A DNA stretch of 64,000 nt from Formicincola oecophyllae (lineage in GTDB: Bacteria; Pseudomonadota; Alphaproteobacteria; Acetobacterales; Acetobacteraceae): NCBI RefSeq assembly GCF_006542395.2, contig NZ_CP038231.1, positions 62,001 to 126,000 on the forward strand, written 5' to 3'. Positions 9,872 to 18,129 of this stretch are shown here, in pieces. Position numbers and translations under genes: made by a program. The notes under the pieces are model-generated. The model did not search any database. It saw nothing but the letters and a program-made list of their open reading frames with translations, and was not told the DNA's origin. Every line of letters begins with the position of its first letter. Position 1 is the stretch's first letter.

Positions 9872-11226
9872 GCAACCATTCAGATAGTTCCAGTCCAGCC
9901 ACGCGCACCGTTGTGCTGCGTTTTGAGGACAACGCCCTTTTGCAGCGCCTTTTGGGTGACCATGACCGCCACCTCCCCCTTTTGGAGGAGGGGCTGGATG
10001 TGCGTCTTTCCTGCCGTGGCAACCGCATGGCCATCACAGGCGCGCCCTTTGCGGTGACGCAGGCGCAAAGCGCCATCAGCGCCCTTTACCGCCAGGCCGC
10101 CCAAGGGGCGGACATGGACGAGGGGCGGGTGCGCGGCGCCATCCGCATGAGTGGCCACGCCCCCGCGCCAAGCCAGCCACACCGCCCAGCAGGGGACGTT
10201 GAGAACGCCCCCCAGGGCCGCAGGAACGCGCGCGGGCCTGTGCAGCCCAGGCCTGCCAGCACGCGCATGCCTGAATTCCGCGCCCCTGCAGGGCTGCGCC
10301 AACCGCTGCCCCAAAGCGCCCAGGCAGAAGCTACGCAATCTGCTTACCCCTACCCCCCTGAGGAGGACGCCCCACCCACACGCCACAATGCTTCAAGCCA
10401 TGGCCTTTATGGCCAGGATGCCGCTTTCGAGCGTGCCGTAGCCGCGCGCGAACGCGCTCTTCACGATCCTTACAGCGCAGCACGCCCGCTAGGCCGTGGC
10501 GGTATGCCGGCCATCCGCACCCGCAAAGGGGTGATCGGCCCCCGCTCCCACGGGCAGGCGGCTTACATGGACGCCTTGGCCCATAAGGAACTGGTGTTTG
10601 GCATTGGCCCTGCAGGCACAGGCAAAACCTACCTTGCTGTGGCCCAGGCTGCCGCCATGCTGCTTTCAGGCGAAGTGGAACGCATCATCCTCTCCCGTCC
10701 CGCTGTGGAGGCTGGCGAGAAGCTGGGCTTCCTGCCTGGCGACCTTAAGGAGAAAATCGACCCTTACCTGCGCCCCCTTTATGACGCTTTGGGCGACATG
10801 ATGCCCCCTGGCCAGATTGAGCGCCGCCTTGCCTCTGGCGAAATTGAGGTTGCACCCTTGGCCTTCATGCGGGGGCGCACGCTTTCACATGCTTTCGTTA
10901 TCCTTGACGAGGCCCAGAACACCACGCCCGCACAGATGAAGATGTTCCTCACCCGCATGGGGCACGGCACGCGCATGGCCGTCACGGGTGATGTCAGCCA
11001 AGTTGACCTGCCGCGCGGGCTGACGTCTGGCCTCAAGGACGCCCTGGCCACATTAGAGGGCGTGCCTGGCGTGGCCATAGCGTGGCTGAATGCCGGCGAT
11101 GTTGTGCGCCACCCCATGGTGGGCCGCATTGTGGATGCCTACGATAGCCGCTCAAGCCTGCCTGAGCGTGACGATGGGCACCACACTTACAGCCGCCGCG
11201 GGGAACAGGACGGATGGCGCAGCTAA
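9868..11226 (+). CDS. phoH: PhoH family ATPase
   Basis: PhoH-like P-loop ATPase, commonly linked by neighbourhood to YbeY and rRNA metabolism. About 452 residues: a KH-like N-terminal domain (~15-75), a Pro/Ala/Gln-rich linker (~90-200), then the ATPase with Walker A GPAGTGKT at ~246-253 and Walker B VILDEAQN at ~343. The proposed start is TTG 9868, overlapping the miaB TGA (GTTGA), with AGGGG just upstream; the longer frame would reach 50 bases further into miaB. ybeY overlaps the 3' end by 13 bases, so translational coupling is likely. The family is certain; the linker length is unusual and the substrate is unknown. Confidence 0.92.
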   Translation: MSNHSDSSSPATRTVVLRFEDNALLQRLLGDHDRHLPLLEEGLDVRLSCRGNRMAITGAPFAVTQAQSAISALYRQAAQGADMDEGRVRGAIRMSGHAPAPSQPHRPAGDVENAPQGRRNARGPVQPRPASTRMPEFRAPAGLRQPLPQSAQAEATQSAYPYPPEEDAPPTRHNASSHGLYGQDAAFERAVAARERALHDPYSAARPLGRGGMPAIRTRKGVIGPRSHGQAAYMDALAHKELVFGIGPAGTGKTYLAVAQAAAMLLSGEVERIILSRPAVEAGEKLGFLPGDLKEKIDPYLRPLYDALGDMMPPGQIERRLASGEIEVAPLAFMRGRTLSHAFVILDEAQNTTPAQMKMFLTRMGHGTRMAVTGDVSQVDLPRGLTSGLKDALATLEGVPGVAIAWLNAGDVVRHPMVGRIVDAYDSRSSLPERDDGHHTYSRRGEQDGWRS

Positions 11227-11819
11227 CCGTCCCCCCAACCCTGCCCGCCAAGGGGGGCCTTGGGCCGCAGGCTGGGCGCTCGGCCCTTTCCCCAACGGCG
11301 CGCAGCACCCTTGCCCTTCAGGTGGACGACCAGCGCTGGCACAGCCTGCTGGGGCGTGTGGGGGCAAGCCCAGCCAGGCTTGGGGCGTTGCTGTGGCGCA
11401 CTGTCCTGGCTGCAGCCCAGGCTGACAGGGGCGCTGCCCTGCGCCTGGCTGGCCCGCTCAACCTCCTACTGACGGACGACCGCACCATGAAACGCCTCAA
11501 CAGGCAGTTCAGGGGGCTGAACAAGCCCACCAACGTGCTGACCTTCCCAGCCGCCAACGGCTGTGGTGGCGACATCGTGATGGGCTGGGGCACAGTGGCC
11601 CGTGAAGCCAGGGGCAAAGGGGTGACCATGCACCAGCACTGCTTGCACCTGCTGGCCCATGGCTGCCTACACCTGGCTGGGCTGGACCACCACCACCCAG
11701 CGGAGGCCGCCTTCATGGAAGGCAAGGAAAGCCGCGTCATGCGTGCTTTGGGCCATGCCAACCCCTGGAAAGCGTCAAGCTTAGTCACAAGCACCGCCAG
11801 GCGGGGCGGCCAACCATGA
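11214..11819 (+). CDS. ybeY: Endoribonuclease / rRNA maturation factor YbeY
   Basis: Single-strand-specific metal-dependent endoribonuclease for 16S rRNA 3' maturation and ribosome quality control. The zinc-site signature with three histidines is seen as [11 protein letters not shown] at ~149-159, and the NVLTFP motif lies upstream of it. The product has 201 residues with an N-terminal extension of ~60 beyond the family core (about 155). It starts inside phoH (13-base overlap) and its stop overlaps the corC start by ATGA, so the four genes from miaB form a tightly coupled operon. Confidence 0.93.
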   Translation: MAQLTVPPTLPAKGGLGPQAGRSALSPTARSTLALQVDDQRWHSLLGRVGASPARLGALLWRTVLAAAQADRGAALRLAGPLNLLLTDDRTMKRLNRQFRGLNKPTNVLTFPAANGCGGDIVMGWGTVAREARGKGVTMHQHCLHLLAHGCLHLAGLDHHHPAEAAFMEGKESRVMRALGHANPWKASSLVTSTARRGGQP

Positions 11820-12757
11820 CGGACCCTTCCCAACCAGCCACCAGCGCGCGTGCTGAACGCCCCACGCTTTTCAACCTCTTCAGCCGTAAAGGACGCGAGC
11901 ACAACCTGCGTGAGCAGGTGGAGGCCCTGGTCAGCACGGCAGCCCACCTCAATCCCGTCCCGGGGGAGACACCAGCGCTGGACAGGCAGGAATGCGCCCT
12001 TCTGATGAATGTCCTGCACCTGCGCAACGTTACGGCGGGGGACGTGATGACGCCTCGCGCTGACATCGTGGCCATGGCCCATGACATCACCTTTGATGAA
12101 GCCCTGACCCTGATGCAGGACGAGCAGCACTCCCGCCTGCCCGTCTACCGCAAGGAGCTGGACGACGTCCTGGGCATGGTGCACGTCAAGGACCTGGTGG
12201 GGGCGCTGCGGCAGGACAAGCCTTTCGAACTGGCGGCCCTGCTGCGCCAGCCCCTGTTCATCGCTGCTACCATTCCTGTCCTTGACCTGCTTCTGCAGAT
12301 GCGCCAGCGCCGCACCCACATGGCGCTGGTGATTGATGAATATGGCAGCATTGACGGTCTCGTCACCATTGAGGACTTGATTGAAACCATCGTGGGCGAC
12401 ATCTCAGACGAGCATGACGACCCTGTCGTCTCCCCTTGGCGGGAGCGGCCTGATGGCACGGTGGACATTGATCCCCGTATGCCTGTGGAAGACCTTGAGA
12501 AGCGCCTTGGTGGCGCTGTGCTGACCCCGGCCGAGCAAGACGCGGAAATTGAAACCGCCGGCGGGCTGATATTCCACCTGGCTGAGCATGTCCCTGCGCG
12601 TGGCGAAGTGCTGACCCACCCCAGCGGCTTGGAATTTCGCGTGACAGATGCTGACGCACGCCATATTCGTGCCTTGAGGATGCGCAAACCTGAAGGCTGG
12701 AAACCGGCCGGGGCCAGCCCCGACCGACTTGAAGAGGATCGTTCTGACAATGGTTGA
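11816..12757 (+). CDS. corC: CorC/HlyC-type CBS-domain protein
   Basis: Cytosolic CBS-pair protein of the hemolysin C/CorC family, associated with Mg/Co efflux or ion homeostasis. The 313 residues hold an N-terminal helical region, the signature VMTPRADI at ~75-82, tandem CBS domains (~75-200), an IDEYGSIDGLVTIEDLIE motif ending the second CBS, and a C-terminal transporter-associated (CorC_HlyC) domain (~220-300). No membrane domain is present. ATG 11816 overlaps the ybeY stop. In many alphaproteobacteria the apolipoprotein N-acyltransferase lnt follows this gene; here a DsbA-like gene follows. Confidence 0.9.
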   Translation: MTDPSQPATSARAERPTLFNLFSRKGREHNLREQVEALVSTAAHLNPVPGETPALDRQECALLMNVLHLRNVTAGDVMTPRADIVAMAHDITFDEALTLMQDEQHSRLPVYRKELDDVLGMVHVKDLVGALRQDKPFELAALLRQPLFIAATIPVLDLLLQMRQRRTHMALVIDEYGSIDGLVTIEDLIETIVGDISDEHDDPVVSPWRERPDGTVDIDPRMPVEDLEKRLGGAVLTPAEQDAEIETAGGLIFHLAEHVPARGEVLTHPSGLEFRVTDADARHIRALRMRKPEGWKPAGASPDRLEEDRSDNG

Positions 12758-13574
12758 GTTTGGGGCTGACAACAATCAGGCGAAAGCCACCGTGGGGGCC
12801 AATGCCCCCCAAAGCGCACCCGCACCTGGGCGGCGGCGCGTGCTGGCCATGGGCGGGGCGCTGATGGGTGGGGCGGCCCTGGGCGCGCTTCTGCCACAGC
12901 GCCTGGCGTGGGCTGCCAGCCCCAAAGCTGTGGTGGCGGCCAATGCTGGGGTGGTGCTGGGCAAGCCTGCTTTCGCCAGCCCCATTGACCCGCGCTTGTC
13001 AGTGCGGGCGCTTGGCAACCCCAATGCCCCCGTCACCGTGTGCGAGTGGTTCTCCCTGACATGCGTCCACTGCGCCCATTTCGCCCTGGATGTCTTCCCC
13101 AAGGTCAAGGAGGATTACATCGATACCGGCAAAGTGCGTTTTGAGTTCTGGGATTACCCGCTTGACCGCATTGGGCTGGTGGCGGCCATGGTGGCGCGTT
13201 CTCTGCCGCCGGAACGCTACTTGCCCTTCATTGATTCGCTGTTCTCGCGCCAGATGAAATGGGCCTTCGGTGGTGGCGACCCTTTGAAAAACCTGCAGCA
13301 GGAAGCTGCGCTGGCTGGCGTCTCAGCAGGGCATTTTGAAGAGATCCGCAATGACAAGGCCTTGGCGCAGGCCATCTACAACACAGACCAGGCCGCCACC
13401 AAGCTCTACGACATCAAAGGCACGCCTTACTTCCGCTTCAATAACATCGCTTTGGCGCAAGATCCTGGCTCCATCGATAAATTTGGGGAGATGGTCGACA
13501 AAGCCATGGATGTTTTGAAGAAGGACGGCAAGCTTGCCGACCAGGCCCGCAAGGACATCCTCAAAACGCCTTAA
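12750..13574 (+). CDS. DsbA-like periplasmic thiol-disulfide oxidoreductase
   Basis: Thioredoxin-fold protein of the DsbA/DSBA-like family, probably exported, acting in disulfide formation or as a DsbG-like partner. From ATG 12750 the product has 274 residues. A signal sequence with GRRRVLAMGG followed by a long hydrophobic stretch (~28-56) looks Tat-like. The active site CVHC lies at 105-108, and the cis-Pro loop is KGTPYF at ~215. I prefer ATG 12750, with AGAGGA 11 bases upstream, over the TTG at 12729. The 5' end overlaps the corC stop by 8 bases. No dsbB is adjacent, so oxidase versus isomerase is undecided. Confidence 0.87.
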   Translation: MVEFGADNNQAKATVGANAPQSAPAPGRRRVLAMGGALMGGAALGALLPQRLAWAASPKAVVAANAGVVLGKPAFASPIDPRLSVRALGNPNAPVTVCEWFSLTCVHCAHFALDVFPKVKEDYIDTGKVRFEFWDYPLDRIGLVAAMVARSLPPERYLPFIDSLFSRQMKWAFGGGDPLKNLQQEAALAGVSAGHFEEIRNDKALAQAIYNTDQAATKLYDIKGTPYFRFNNIALAQDPGSIDKFGEMVDKAMDVLKKDGKLADQARKDILKTP

Positions 13575-13661
13575 GCGCCCTGAGCACCCCCGCCTGCCAT
13601 GGGCACTCCACCAAAGAGGGTGGGGCGGGGAATGGCTGACGCTTGCATAATCTGCTATGCT

Positions 13662-13695
13662 CCCACAGGCAGGGCACATTCTGGCCGCCTGTGGG
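13662..13695 (+). other. 9-bp inverted repeat (hairpin) before the metallophosphatase gene
   Basis: CCCACAGGC at 13662-13670 pairs perfectly with GCCTGTGGG at 13687-13695 around a 16-base loop. There is no T tract, so it is not a classical intrinsic terminator. It lies between dsbA and the phosphatase gene and could be a leader hairpin or a weak terminator. Confidence 0.4.
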
Positions 13696-13740
13696 CTGGT
13701 GGGGTGTGACCGCGCCCCGTCCTGAAGCCGTGGCTGCCCC

Positions 13741-14514
13741 TTGGGCAGCTTTGCCGTTTATGTGAAAGTCACGCATCTGTCTGTCGCTGCCACCCTTGCC
13801 GAACCTGCCTTGAATGATGTGGCAGCCCAGCGCATCACACGCCACGGCGTGCGTGTGGTGGGGGATGTGCATGGCGACATCGCGGCCTTCCGCCATGCCA
13901 TCGCCACGGAACGCTACGTCATCCAATTAGGGGACCTGGTCGACCATGGGCCAGACAGCGCTGGCGTTTTTGAGCTCATCCTTGAACTGCTGGGCAACCA
14001 GCGCGGCATGTTCGTGATTGGCAACCACGACCGCAAGCTGGGCCGCGCTTTGGCTGGGCGCCGCCTGCGGCGCGATGGGCCGCTTGAGGACACGCTGCGC
14101 CAAATCATGCGTTACCGCACTGAAGGCCTGCCAGAGCGCGTCCATGCCGCCATCAGCACAGCGCCTGCTTGGCAACGCATTGGTTCAAGCATGTTCGTCC
14201 ATGGCGGATTCCACACAGCCATGCTGGCTGTCCCGCCCCCGGAAAACCCGCTGGGCGAGATGAACCCACCCCTCTCCCGCGCTCTGTTTGGCGAGACGAC
14301 AGGCCGCATGCAGCCTGACGGCTATCCGGAGCGGCGCCTGAACTGGATCAACCGCATTCCCCCTGGGCTGACGGTTTATGTGGGCCACGACCGGCGCTCC
14401 ACAGATGGGCGGCCCTGGGCGCGCAAAGGGCGCCTTGGCGGGCGCGCCGTCTTTATGGATTTGGGGGCTGGCAAAGGTGGGCACCTGGCCTGGGTCGACC
14501 TGGACACGCTTTAA
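13741..14514 (+). CDS. Calcineurin-like metallophosphatase (PrpE/ApaH-like)
   Basis: Dinuclear-metal phosphoesterase of the PP2A-like/bis(5'-nucleosyl)-tetraphosphatase superfamily. All five metallophosphatase motifs are visible: GDVHG (~41), GDLVDHGPD (~63), GNHD (~97), HGG (~159) and GHD (~218). The product has 257 residues as drawn. The first codon used is TTG 13741; GTG 13762 is another option, and neither has a clear Shine-Dalgarno, so the N-terminus is uncertain. The substrate (protein phosphate, Ap4A or other) cannot be read from sequence. It stands alone between dsbA and the chorismate mutase gene. Confidence 0.82.
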   Translation: MGSFAVYVKVTHLSVAATLAEPALNDVAAQRITRHGVRVVGDVHGDIAAFRHAIATERYVIQLGDLVDHGPDSAGVFELILELLGNQRGMFVIGNHDRKLGRALAGRRLRRDGPLEDTLRQIMRYRTEGLPERVHAAISTAPAWQRIGSSMFVHGGFHTAMLAVPPPENPLGEMNPPLSRALFGETTGRMQPDGYPERRLNWINRIPPGLTVYVGHDRRSTDGRPWARKGRLGGRAVFMDLGAGKGGHLAWVDLDTL

Positions 14515-14542
14515 GGTTTTCCAAGCTTAAGGTTTTCCAGGC
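14511..14542. repeat. Tandem 16-nt direct repeat
   Basis: TTAAGGTTTTCCA occurs at 14511-14523 and again at 14527-14539, giving two near-identical 16-base units (15 of 16 positions). The first copy includes the phosphatase stop codon. Function unknown; probably replication slippage. Confidence 0.7.
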
Positions 14543-14578
14543 CACGCAAAAAGCCCCAGCCCCTTGATGCCATCTGAA

Positions 14579-14598
14579 CCCCTGGCTTAAACCAGGGG
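14579..14598 (+). terminator. Possible terminator hairpin after the metallophosphatase gene
   Basis: CCCCTGG (14579-14585) and CCAGGGG (14592-14598) form a 7-bp stem with the loop CTTAAA. No T tract follows, so this is a weak terminator candidate. Confidence 0.35.
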
Positions 14599-14668
14599 GG
14601 CACATCACCAAGCCAACAAGCGTTGTAAACCTTACCTGGCCGTCATGGTTCCACGCAGGGGCACAAAC

Positions 14669-15049
14669 ATGAACACCATTAAGCCAACACCACCCCACCC
14701 CCATTCACCCATGGCCAAGCCACTTTCCCGTGAGGAGGCCTTGGCGGAGATCGACCGCCTCCGCCATGGGATAGACTGTATTGACGCTGCCTTGGTCTAC
14801 ATGGTGGCTGAGCGCTTCCGCTGCACGGGGGAAATTGGCGCCATCAAGGCGCGCGCAGCCCTGCCCCCCGTTGACGAGGCCCGCGAAGGCCGTCAGAAGG
14901 CCCGCCTGGCCAAACTTGCCGCTGAAGCAGGTCTTTCACCAGATGTTGTGGAAGGGCTGTTCCGCTACATGACCACGGAAGCCGTGCGCCGCCACCGTGA
15001 GATTGCCGCGCGCACCCAACAAGCCACCCCGCCAGCCAAGCCCGCCTGA
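14669..15049 (+). CDS. aroQ: Chorismate mutase, AroQ class
   Basis: All-helical chorismate mutase converting chorismate to prephenate for Phe/Tyr synthesis. The ~126-residue product has the AroQ fold pattern: RxxIDxID-like RHGIDCIDAAL early, then AERFRCTGEIGAIKA, VDEAREGRQ and a C-terminal helix ending REIAART. It is monofunctional: no prephenate dehydratase or dehydrogenase is fused. ATG 14669 follows AGGGG by 8 bases; ATG 14645 and ATG 14711 are alternatives. pyrE follows in the same direction after ~70 bases. aroC and aroE lie elsewhere in this window on the other strand. Confidence 0.88.
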   Translation: MNTIKPTPPHPHSPMAKPLSREEALAEIDRLRHGIDCIDAALVYMVAERFRCTGEIGAIKARAALPPVDEAREGRQKARLAKLAAEAGLSPDVVEGLFRYMTTEAVRRHREIAARTQQATPPAKPA

Positions 15050-15117
15050 CGGCTGGCGCGCCTGCCGCCAATGCCTTCAACGCCCACCACCCCTAGATGA
15101 TTGATGAGAGAGCCTTC

Positions 15118-15867
15118 ATGAGTGACCATCCCCACGCCCCCTCCAACCACCAGCCAGCCGAGCGCACCGCCTGGGACAGGGACGCCGCCCTGACCACGGC
15201 GCGCATTCTGCTGGAGATCAAGGCCATCAACTTCCGCCCTGACGACCCCTACACCCTGACATCTGGTTGGAAGTCGCCTGTCTACATCGATTGCCGCAAA
15301 ATCATTTTCTTTCCCCGCGCCAGGCGCAAGCTGATGGAGCTGGCGGTGGAGAAAATCAACCGCCATGTTGGTTTTGAAAGCATTGACGCCGTGGTGGGTG
15401 GGGAGACCGCAGGCATTCCCTTTGCTGCCTGGATGGCAGACCGCATGATGGCCCCTATGGCCTATGTGCGCAAAAAGCCCAAGGGCTTTGGCCGTAATGC
15501 CCAGATTGAAGGTGACGTGCCCTTGGACATGCGCACCCTGCTGGTGGAGGACTTAACCACTGATGGCGCTTCCAAAATCCGCTTTGCCCATGCTTTGCGC
15601 GATGCTGGCGCGATCATCAACCATGCTTTCGTGATTTTCTTCTACGGCGTTTTCCCAGGTTCGCAGAAATCCCTGGCGGACATGGGCATTACCCTCCATG
15701 CGCTGTGTACCTGGTGGGACGTTTTGGAGGCCTGCTCAGGTGGGCGCCACTTCTCTGACAGCGACAGCGCCGCTGTACGCCGCTTCCTTGATGATCCTTG
15801 CGGCTGGTCGAAGGCGCATGGTGGCGTAGGCAGCCTTGAGGAGGCCCTGGCCTTCAAGAAGGACTGA
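15118..15867 (+). CDS. pyrE: Orotate phosphoribosyltransferase
   Basis: Converts orotate and PRPP to orotidine 5'-phosphate in de novo pyrimidine synthesis. The PRPP-binding loop is seen as TLLVEDLTTDGASK (~140-153), and family motifs LTSGWKSPVYID and GGETAGIPFA lie upstream. The start ATG 15118 follows GAGAG by about 7 bases; an upstream ATG 15097 would add seven residues. From 15118 the product is 249 residues, somewhat longer than the ~215 typical, with an extended C-terminus. pyrC is 24 kb away on the other strand. Confidence 0.94.
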   Translation: MSDHPHAPSNHQPAERTAWDRDAALTTARILLEIKAINFRPDDPYTLTSGWKSPVYIDCRKIIFFPRARRKLMELAVEKINRHVGFESIDAVVGGETAGIPFAAWMADRMMAPMAYVRKKPKGFGRNAQIEGDVPLDMRTLLVEDLTTDGASKIRFAHALRDAGAIINHAFVIFFYGVFPGSQKSLADMGITLHALCTWWDVLEACSGGRHFSDSDSAAVRRFLDDPCGWSKAHGGVGSLEEALAFKKD

Positions 15868-15933
15868 CCACAGCCAGCCGCCTGTTCCTGGGGCGCCCTG
15901 GGCGCTTCTGGGCCCAACGCCAGGGGATTTCCC

Positions 15934-16863
15934 ATGCTCATGCCTATTTGTGACAACGCCGATCATGACCAGGCCCCTGGCCACGCTAGCCAGCCAGCGC
16001 CCAGCCTGCCTGAAGAGGGCCGGGGGCGGCGTGTGCTGGTTTTTGATTCAGGCATTGGAGGGTTGGGCACCGTTGCCAGCCTGCGCGCCCAGGCGCCAGC
16101 GCTGGCAGTGGATTTCCTGGCTGACAACGCCTTTTTTCCTTACGGCGACAAACCAGACGACCTGCTGCGTGCGCGCATTGTGGCGCTTTTGGAACAAGCT
16201 GTGGCGCAGCTGCAGCCAGAGGTCGTCATTGTGGCCTGTAATACAGCCAGCACCTTGGCCCTGGCCCCTTTGCGCGCTGTGCTGAACGTGCCTGTAGTAG
16301 GGTGCGTGCCCCCTGTGCGCTGGGGGGCGAAGGTCAGCCAAACGCGCACCCTTGGCCTGCTGGCCACGCCTGCCACGGCCCGGCGGGGCTATGTGCAGCA
16401 GTTGCGCGACCTCCATGCTGCTGATTGTGCGCTTCACGTCCATGGCAGCGCCCTTTTGGCTGGGCAAGCTGAAAAGGCCTTCAGAGGAGGGGAGGTGGAC
16501 AGCGCAGCCATAGAGGGTGAACTAGCCGCTCTTCTGGCTATGGCAACCCCAACATCCCCCATAGACGTCATCGGTTTGGGCTGCACCCATTATGCTTTCA
16601 TTCTGCCGCAGTTGAAAGGCGCTGCTCAACGCTTGCTTGGCGCTGAAAGGGCTGCGCGCCTGATGTGGCTTGACCCAGCCCCCGCTGTGGCGCGCCAAGC
16701 CTTGCGGCGCTTGCAGGAACAGGCGCCAACCACCCTAGCTGCGGTTCAGGCAGGCCAAGGGGTGAATTGCTTCCACACTACAGGTGCTTTGCCTGATGAA
16801 GCTTTGGCCAAGCGCCTGCCAGAACTGGGCTTTGGCGCTAACCGTCCCTTCACCCCAATCTGA
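15934..16863 (+). CDS. murI: Glutamate racemase
   Basis: Makes D-glutamate for peptidoglycan. Family signatures are all present: DSGIGGLGT (~38), FPYGDK (~69), ACNTAS with the first catalytic Cys (~99) and GCTHY with the second (~215). The product has 309 residues, including a ~30-residue N-terminal extension without motif. ATG 15934 has AGGGGA 6 bases upstream; a second in-frame ATG lies two codons on. It converges with the polyprenyl synthase gene across only 23 bases. Confidence 0.93.
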   Translation: MLMPICDNADHDQAPGHASQPAPSLPEEGRGRRVLVFDSGIGGLGTVASLRAQAPALAVDFLADNAFFPYGDKPDDLLRARIVALLEQAVAQLQPEVVIVACNTASTLALAPLRAVLNVPVVGCVPPVRWGAKVSQTRTLGLLATPATARRGYVQQLRDLHAADCALHVHGSALLAGQAEKAFRGGEVDSAAIEGELAALLAMATPTSPIDVIGLGCTHYAFILPQLKGAAQRLLGAERAARLMWLDPAPAVARQALRRLQEQAPTTLAAVQAGQGVNCFHTTGALPDEALAKRLPELGFGANRPFTPI

Positions 16864-16886
16864 ACCAAAGCTGGGGCTGGGCCTTT

Positions 16887-17975
16887 TCAGCGCGCGCGGT
16901 TGACCGTGTAAGTCAGCGTTTGGGCCAAAAGTGACTTCAACTCGCTTTCAGGGAACTGGGCTAGCGCCGCCAAAGCTTGGTCAGCATAAGTGCGCGCTTT
17001 GTCCAGGGTAGCTTCAATGGAGCCTGTTTGCTTGATCAGCTTCATGGCATGGTGAAGGTCGCGCTTCTGGGCCGCTTCATCAAGGTTGGTAGCATCTGCA
17101 CCCGCGCCCTGGCGTTCAATAACGCGGCGCCAGAAGGCCCTGTCCTCCTCTGTGCCGCGTTCCCAGGCCGTCAGCACAGGCAGGGTGATTTTTCCTTCCC
17201 TGAAGTCGTCACCCACCGTTTTACCAAGCGTCTCCTGCTCAGCCACGTAGTCCAGGGCGTCATCCACCAGCTGGAAAGCCATACCGAGGCCTTCACCAAA
17301 GCGTTCAAGGGCCTGCTCCTGCACAGGCGTGCCACTGGCCGCCACCACCCCCACACGGCAGGCCGCAGCAAAGAGTGCTGCGGTTTTGCCGTGAATGACC
17401 TCTAAGTACTTGTCCACGGGGGTGGAGAGGTCGTTCTGCGTGGTCATCTGCAGCACCTCGCCTTCAGCGATGGTGGCGGAGGCATTGGCTAGAATCCCCA
17501 TGACAGCCAGGGACCCATCCGTAGTCATGAGCTGGAATGAGCGCGAGAACAGGAAATCCCCCACCAGGACAGAAGCCTGGTTGCCAAACAAGGCGTTGGC
17601 TGAGGCATGGCCGCGCCGCAGGAGGCTTTCATCGACTACGTCATCATGAAGGAGGGTGGCTGTGTGGATGAACTCCACGCACGCCGCCAGGCGCACGTGC
17701 CTGTCCTCCCCCGGTTTGCCGCCATAGCCGCACAAGCGCGCCGCAGCCAAGGTGAGGAGCGGGCGCAGGCGCTTGCCGCCAGCAGAAACCAGGTAAGCGC
17801 CCACCTGGGGGATGAGGGGCACGGAACTTGCCATGCGGTCCATAATGACCTGGTTGCAGGCCTTCATGTCCTCCCCCAGCCATGCGGTCAGGGCCTGGAG
17901 GGCGTTTTCGCCGCCCATGGCCTGGGCTGGCTGCGCTGGGGGGGCTGCTTCAGGTGCGGGCTGGCCGGGGTTCAA
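16887..17975 (-). CDS. ispB: Long-chain polyprenyl diphosphate synthase (ubiquinone side chain)
   Basis: Trans-prenyltransferase extending FPP/GPP to the octa- to decaprenyl tail of ubiquinone. Both Asp-rich motifs are present: DDVVD at 111-115 and DDALD at 238-242, with GGKRLRP at 66-72. No bulky residues that would stop chain growth early are obvious, which fits a long-chain enzyme, but product length cannot be fixed from sequence. The start is TTG 17975 with GGAG 9 bases upstream. The N-terminal 20 residues are Pro/Ala-rich. ubiA, which uses the product, is at 34.7 kb. Confidence 0.9.
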   Translation of the reverse strand: MNPGQPAPEAAPPAQPAQAMGGENALQALTAWLGEDMKACNQVIMDRMASSVPLIPQVGAYLVSAGGKRLRPLLTLAAARLCGYGGKPGEDRHVRLAACVEFIHTATLLHDDVVDESLLRRGHASANALFGNQASVLVGDFLFSRSFQLMTTDGSLAVMGILANASATIAEGEVLQMTTQNDLSTPVDKYLEVIHGKTAALFAAACRVGVVAASGTPVQEQALERFGEGLGMAFQLVDDALDYVAEQETLGKTVGDDFREGKITLPVLTAWERGTEEDRAFWRRVIERQGAGADATNLDEAAQKRDLHHAMKLIKQTGSIEATLDKARTYADQALAALAQFPESELKSLLAQTLTYTVNRAR

Positions 17976-18129
17976 ATGTCGTCACTCCATTTTCGCCCTG
18001 CAGTCAGGAGATAGTCGGTCATCCCCAGACAACGCCGCAGGCGCTTGGTGCGGACTATGTGCAACCACCGCCAGCCGGTCAACCCACTGGTTTGCAGGCA
18101 AGGGGGCGCACCTTGCCTGGCAGCCGCTT

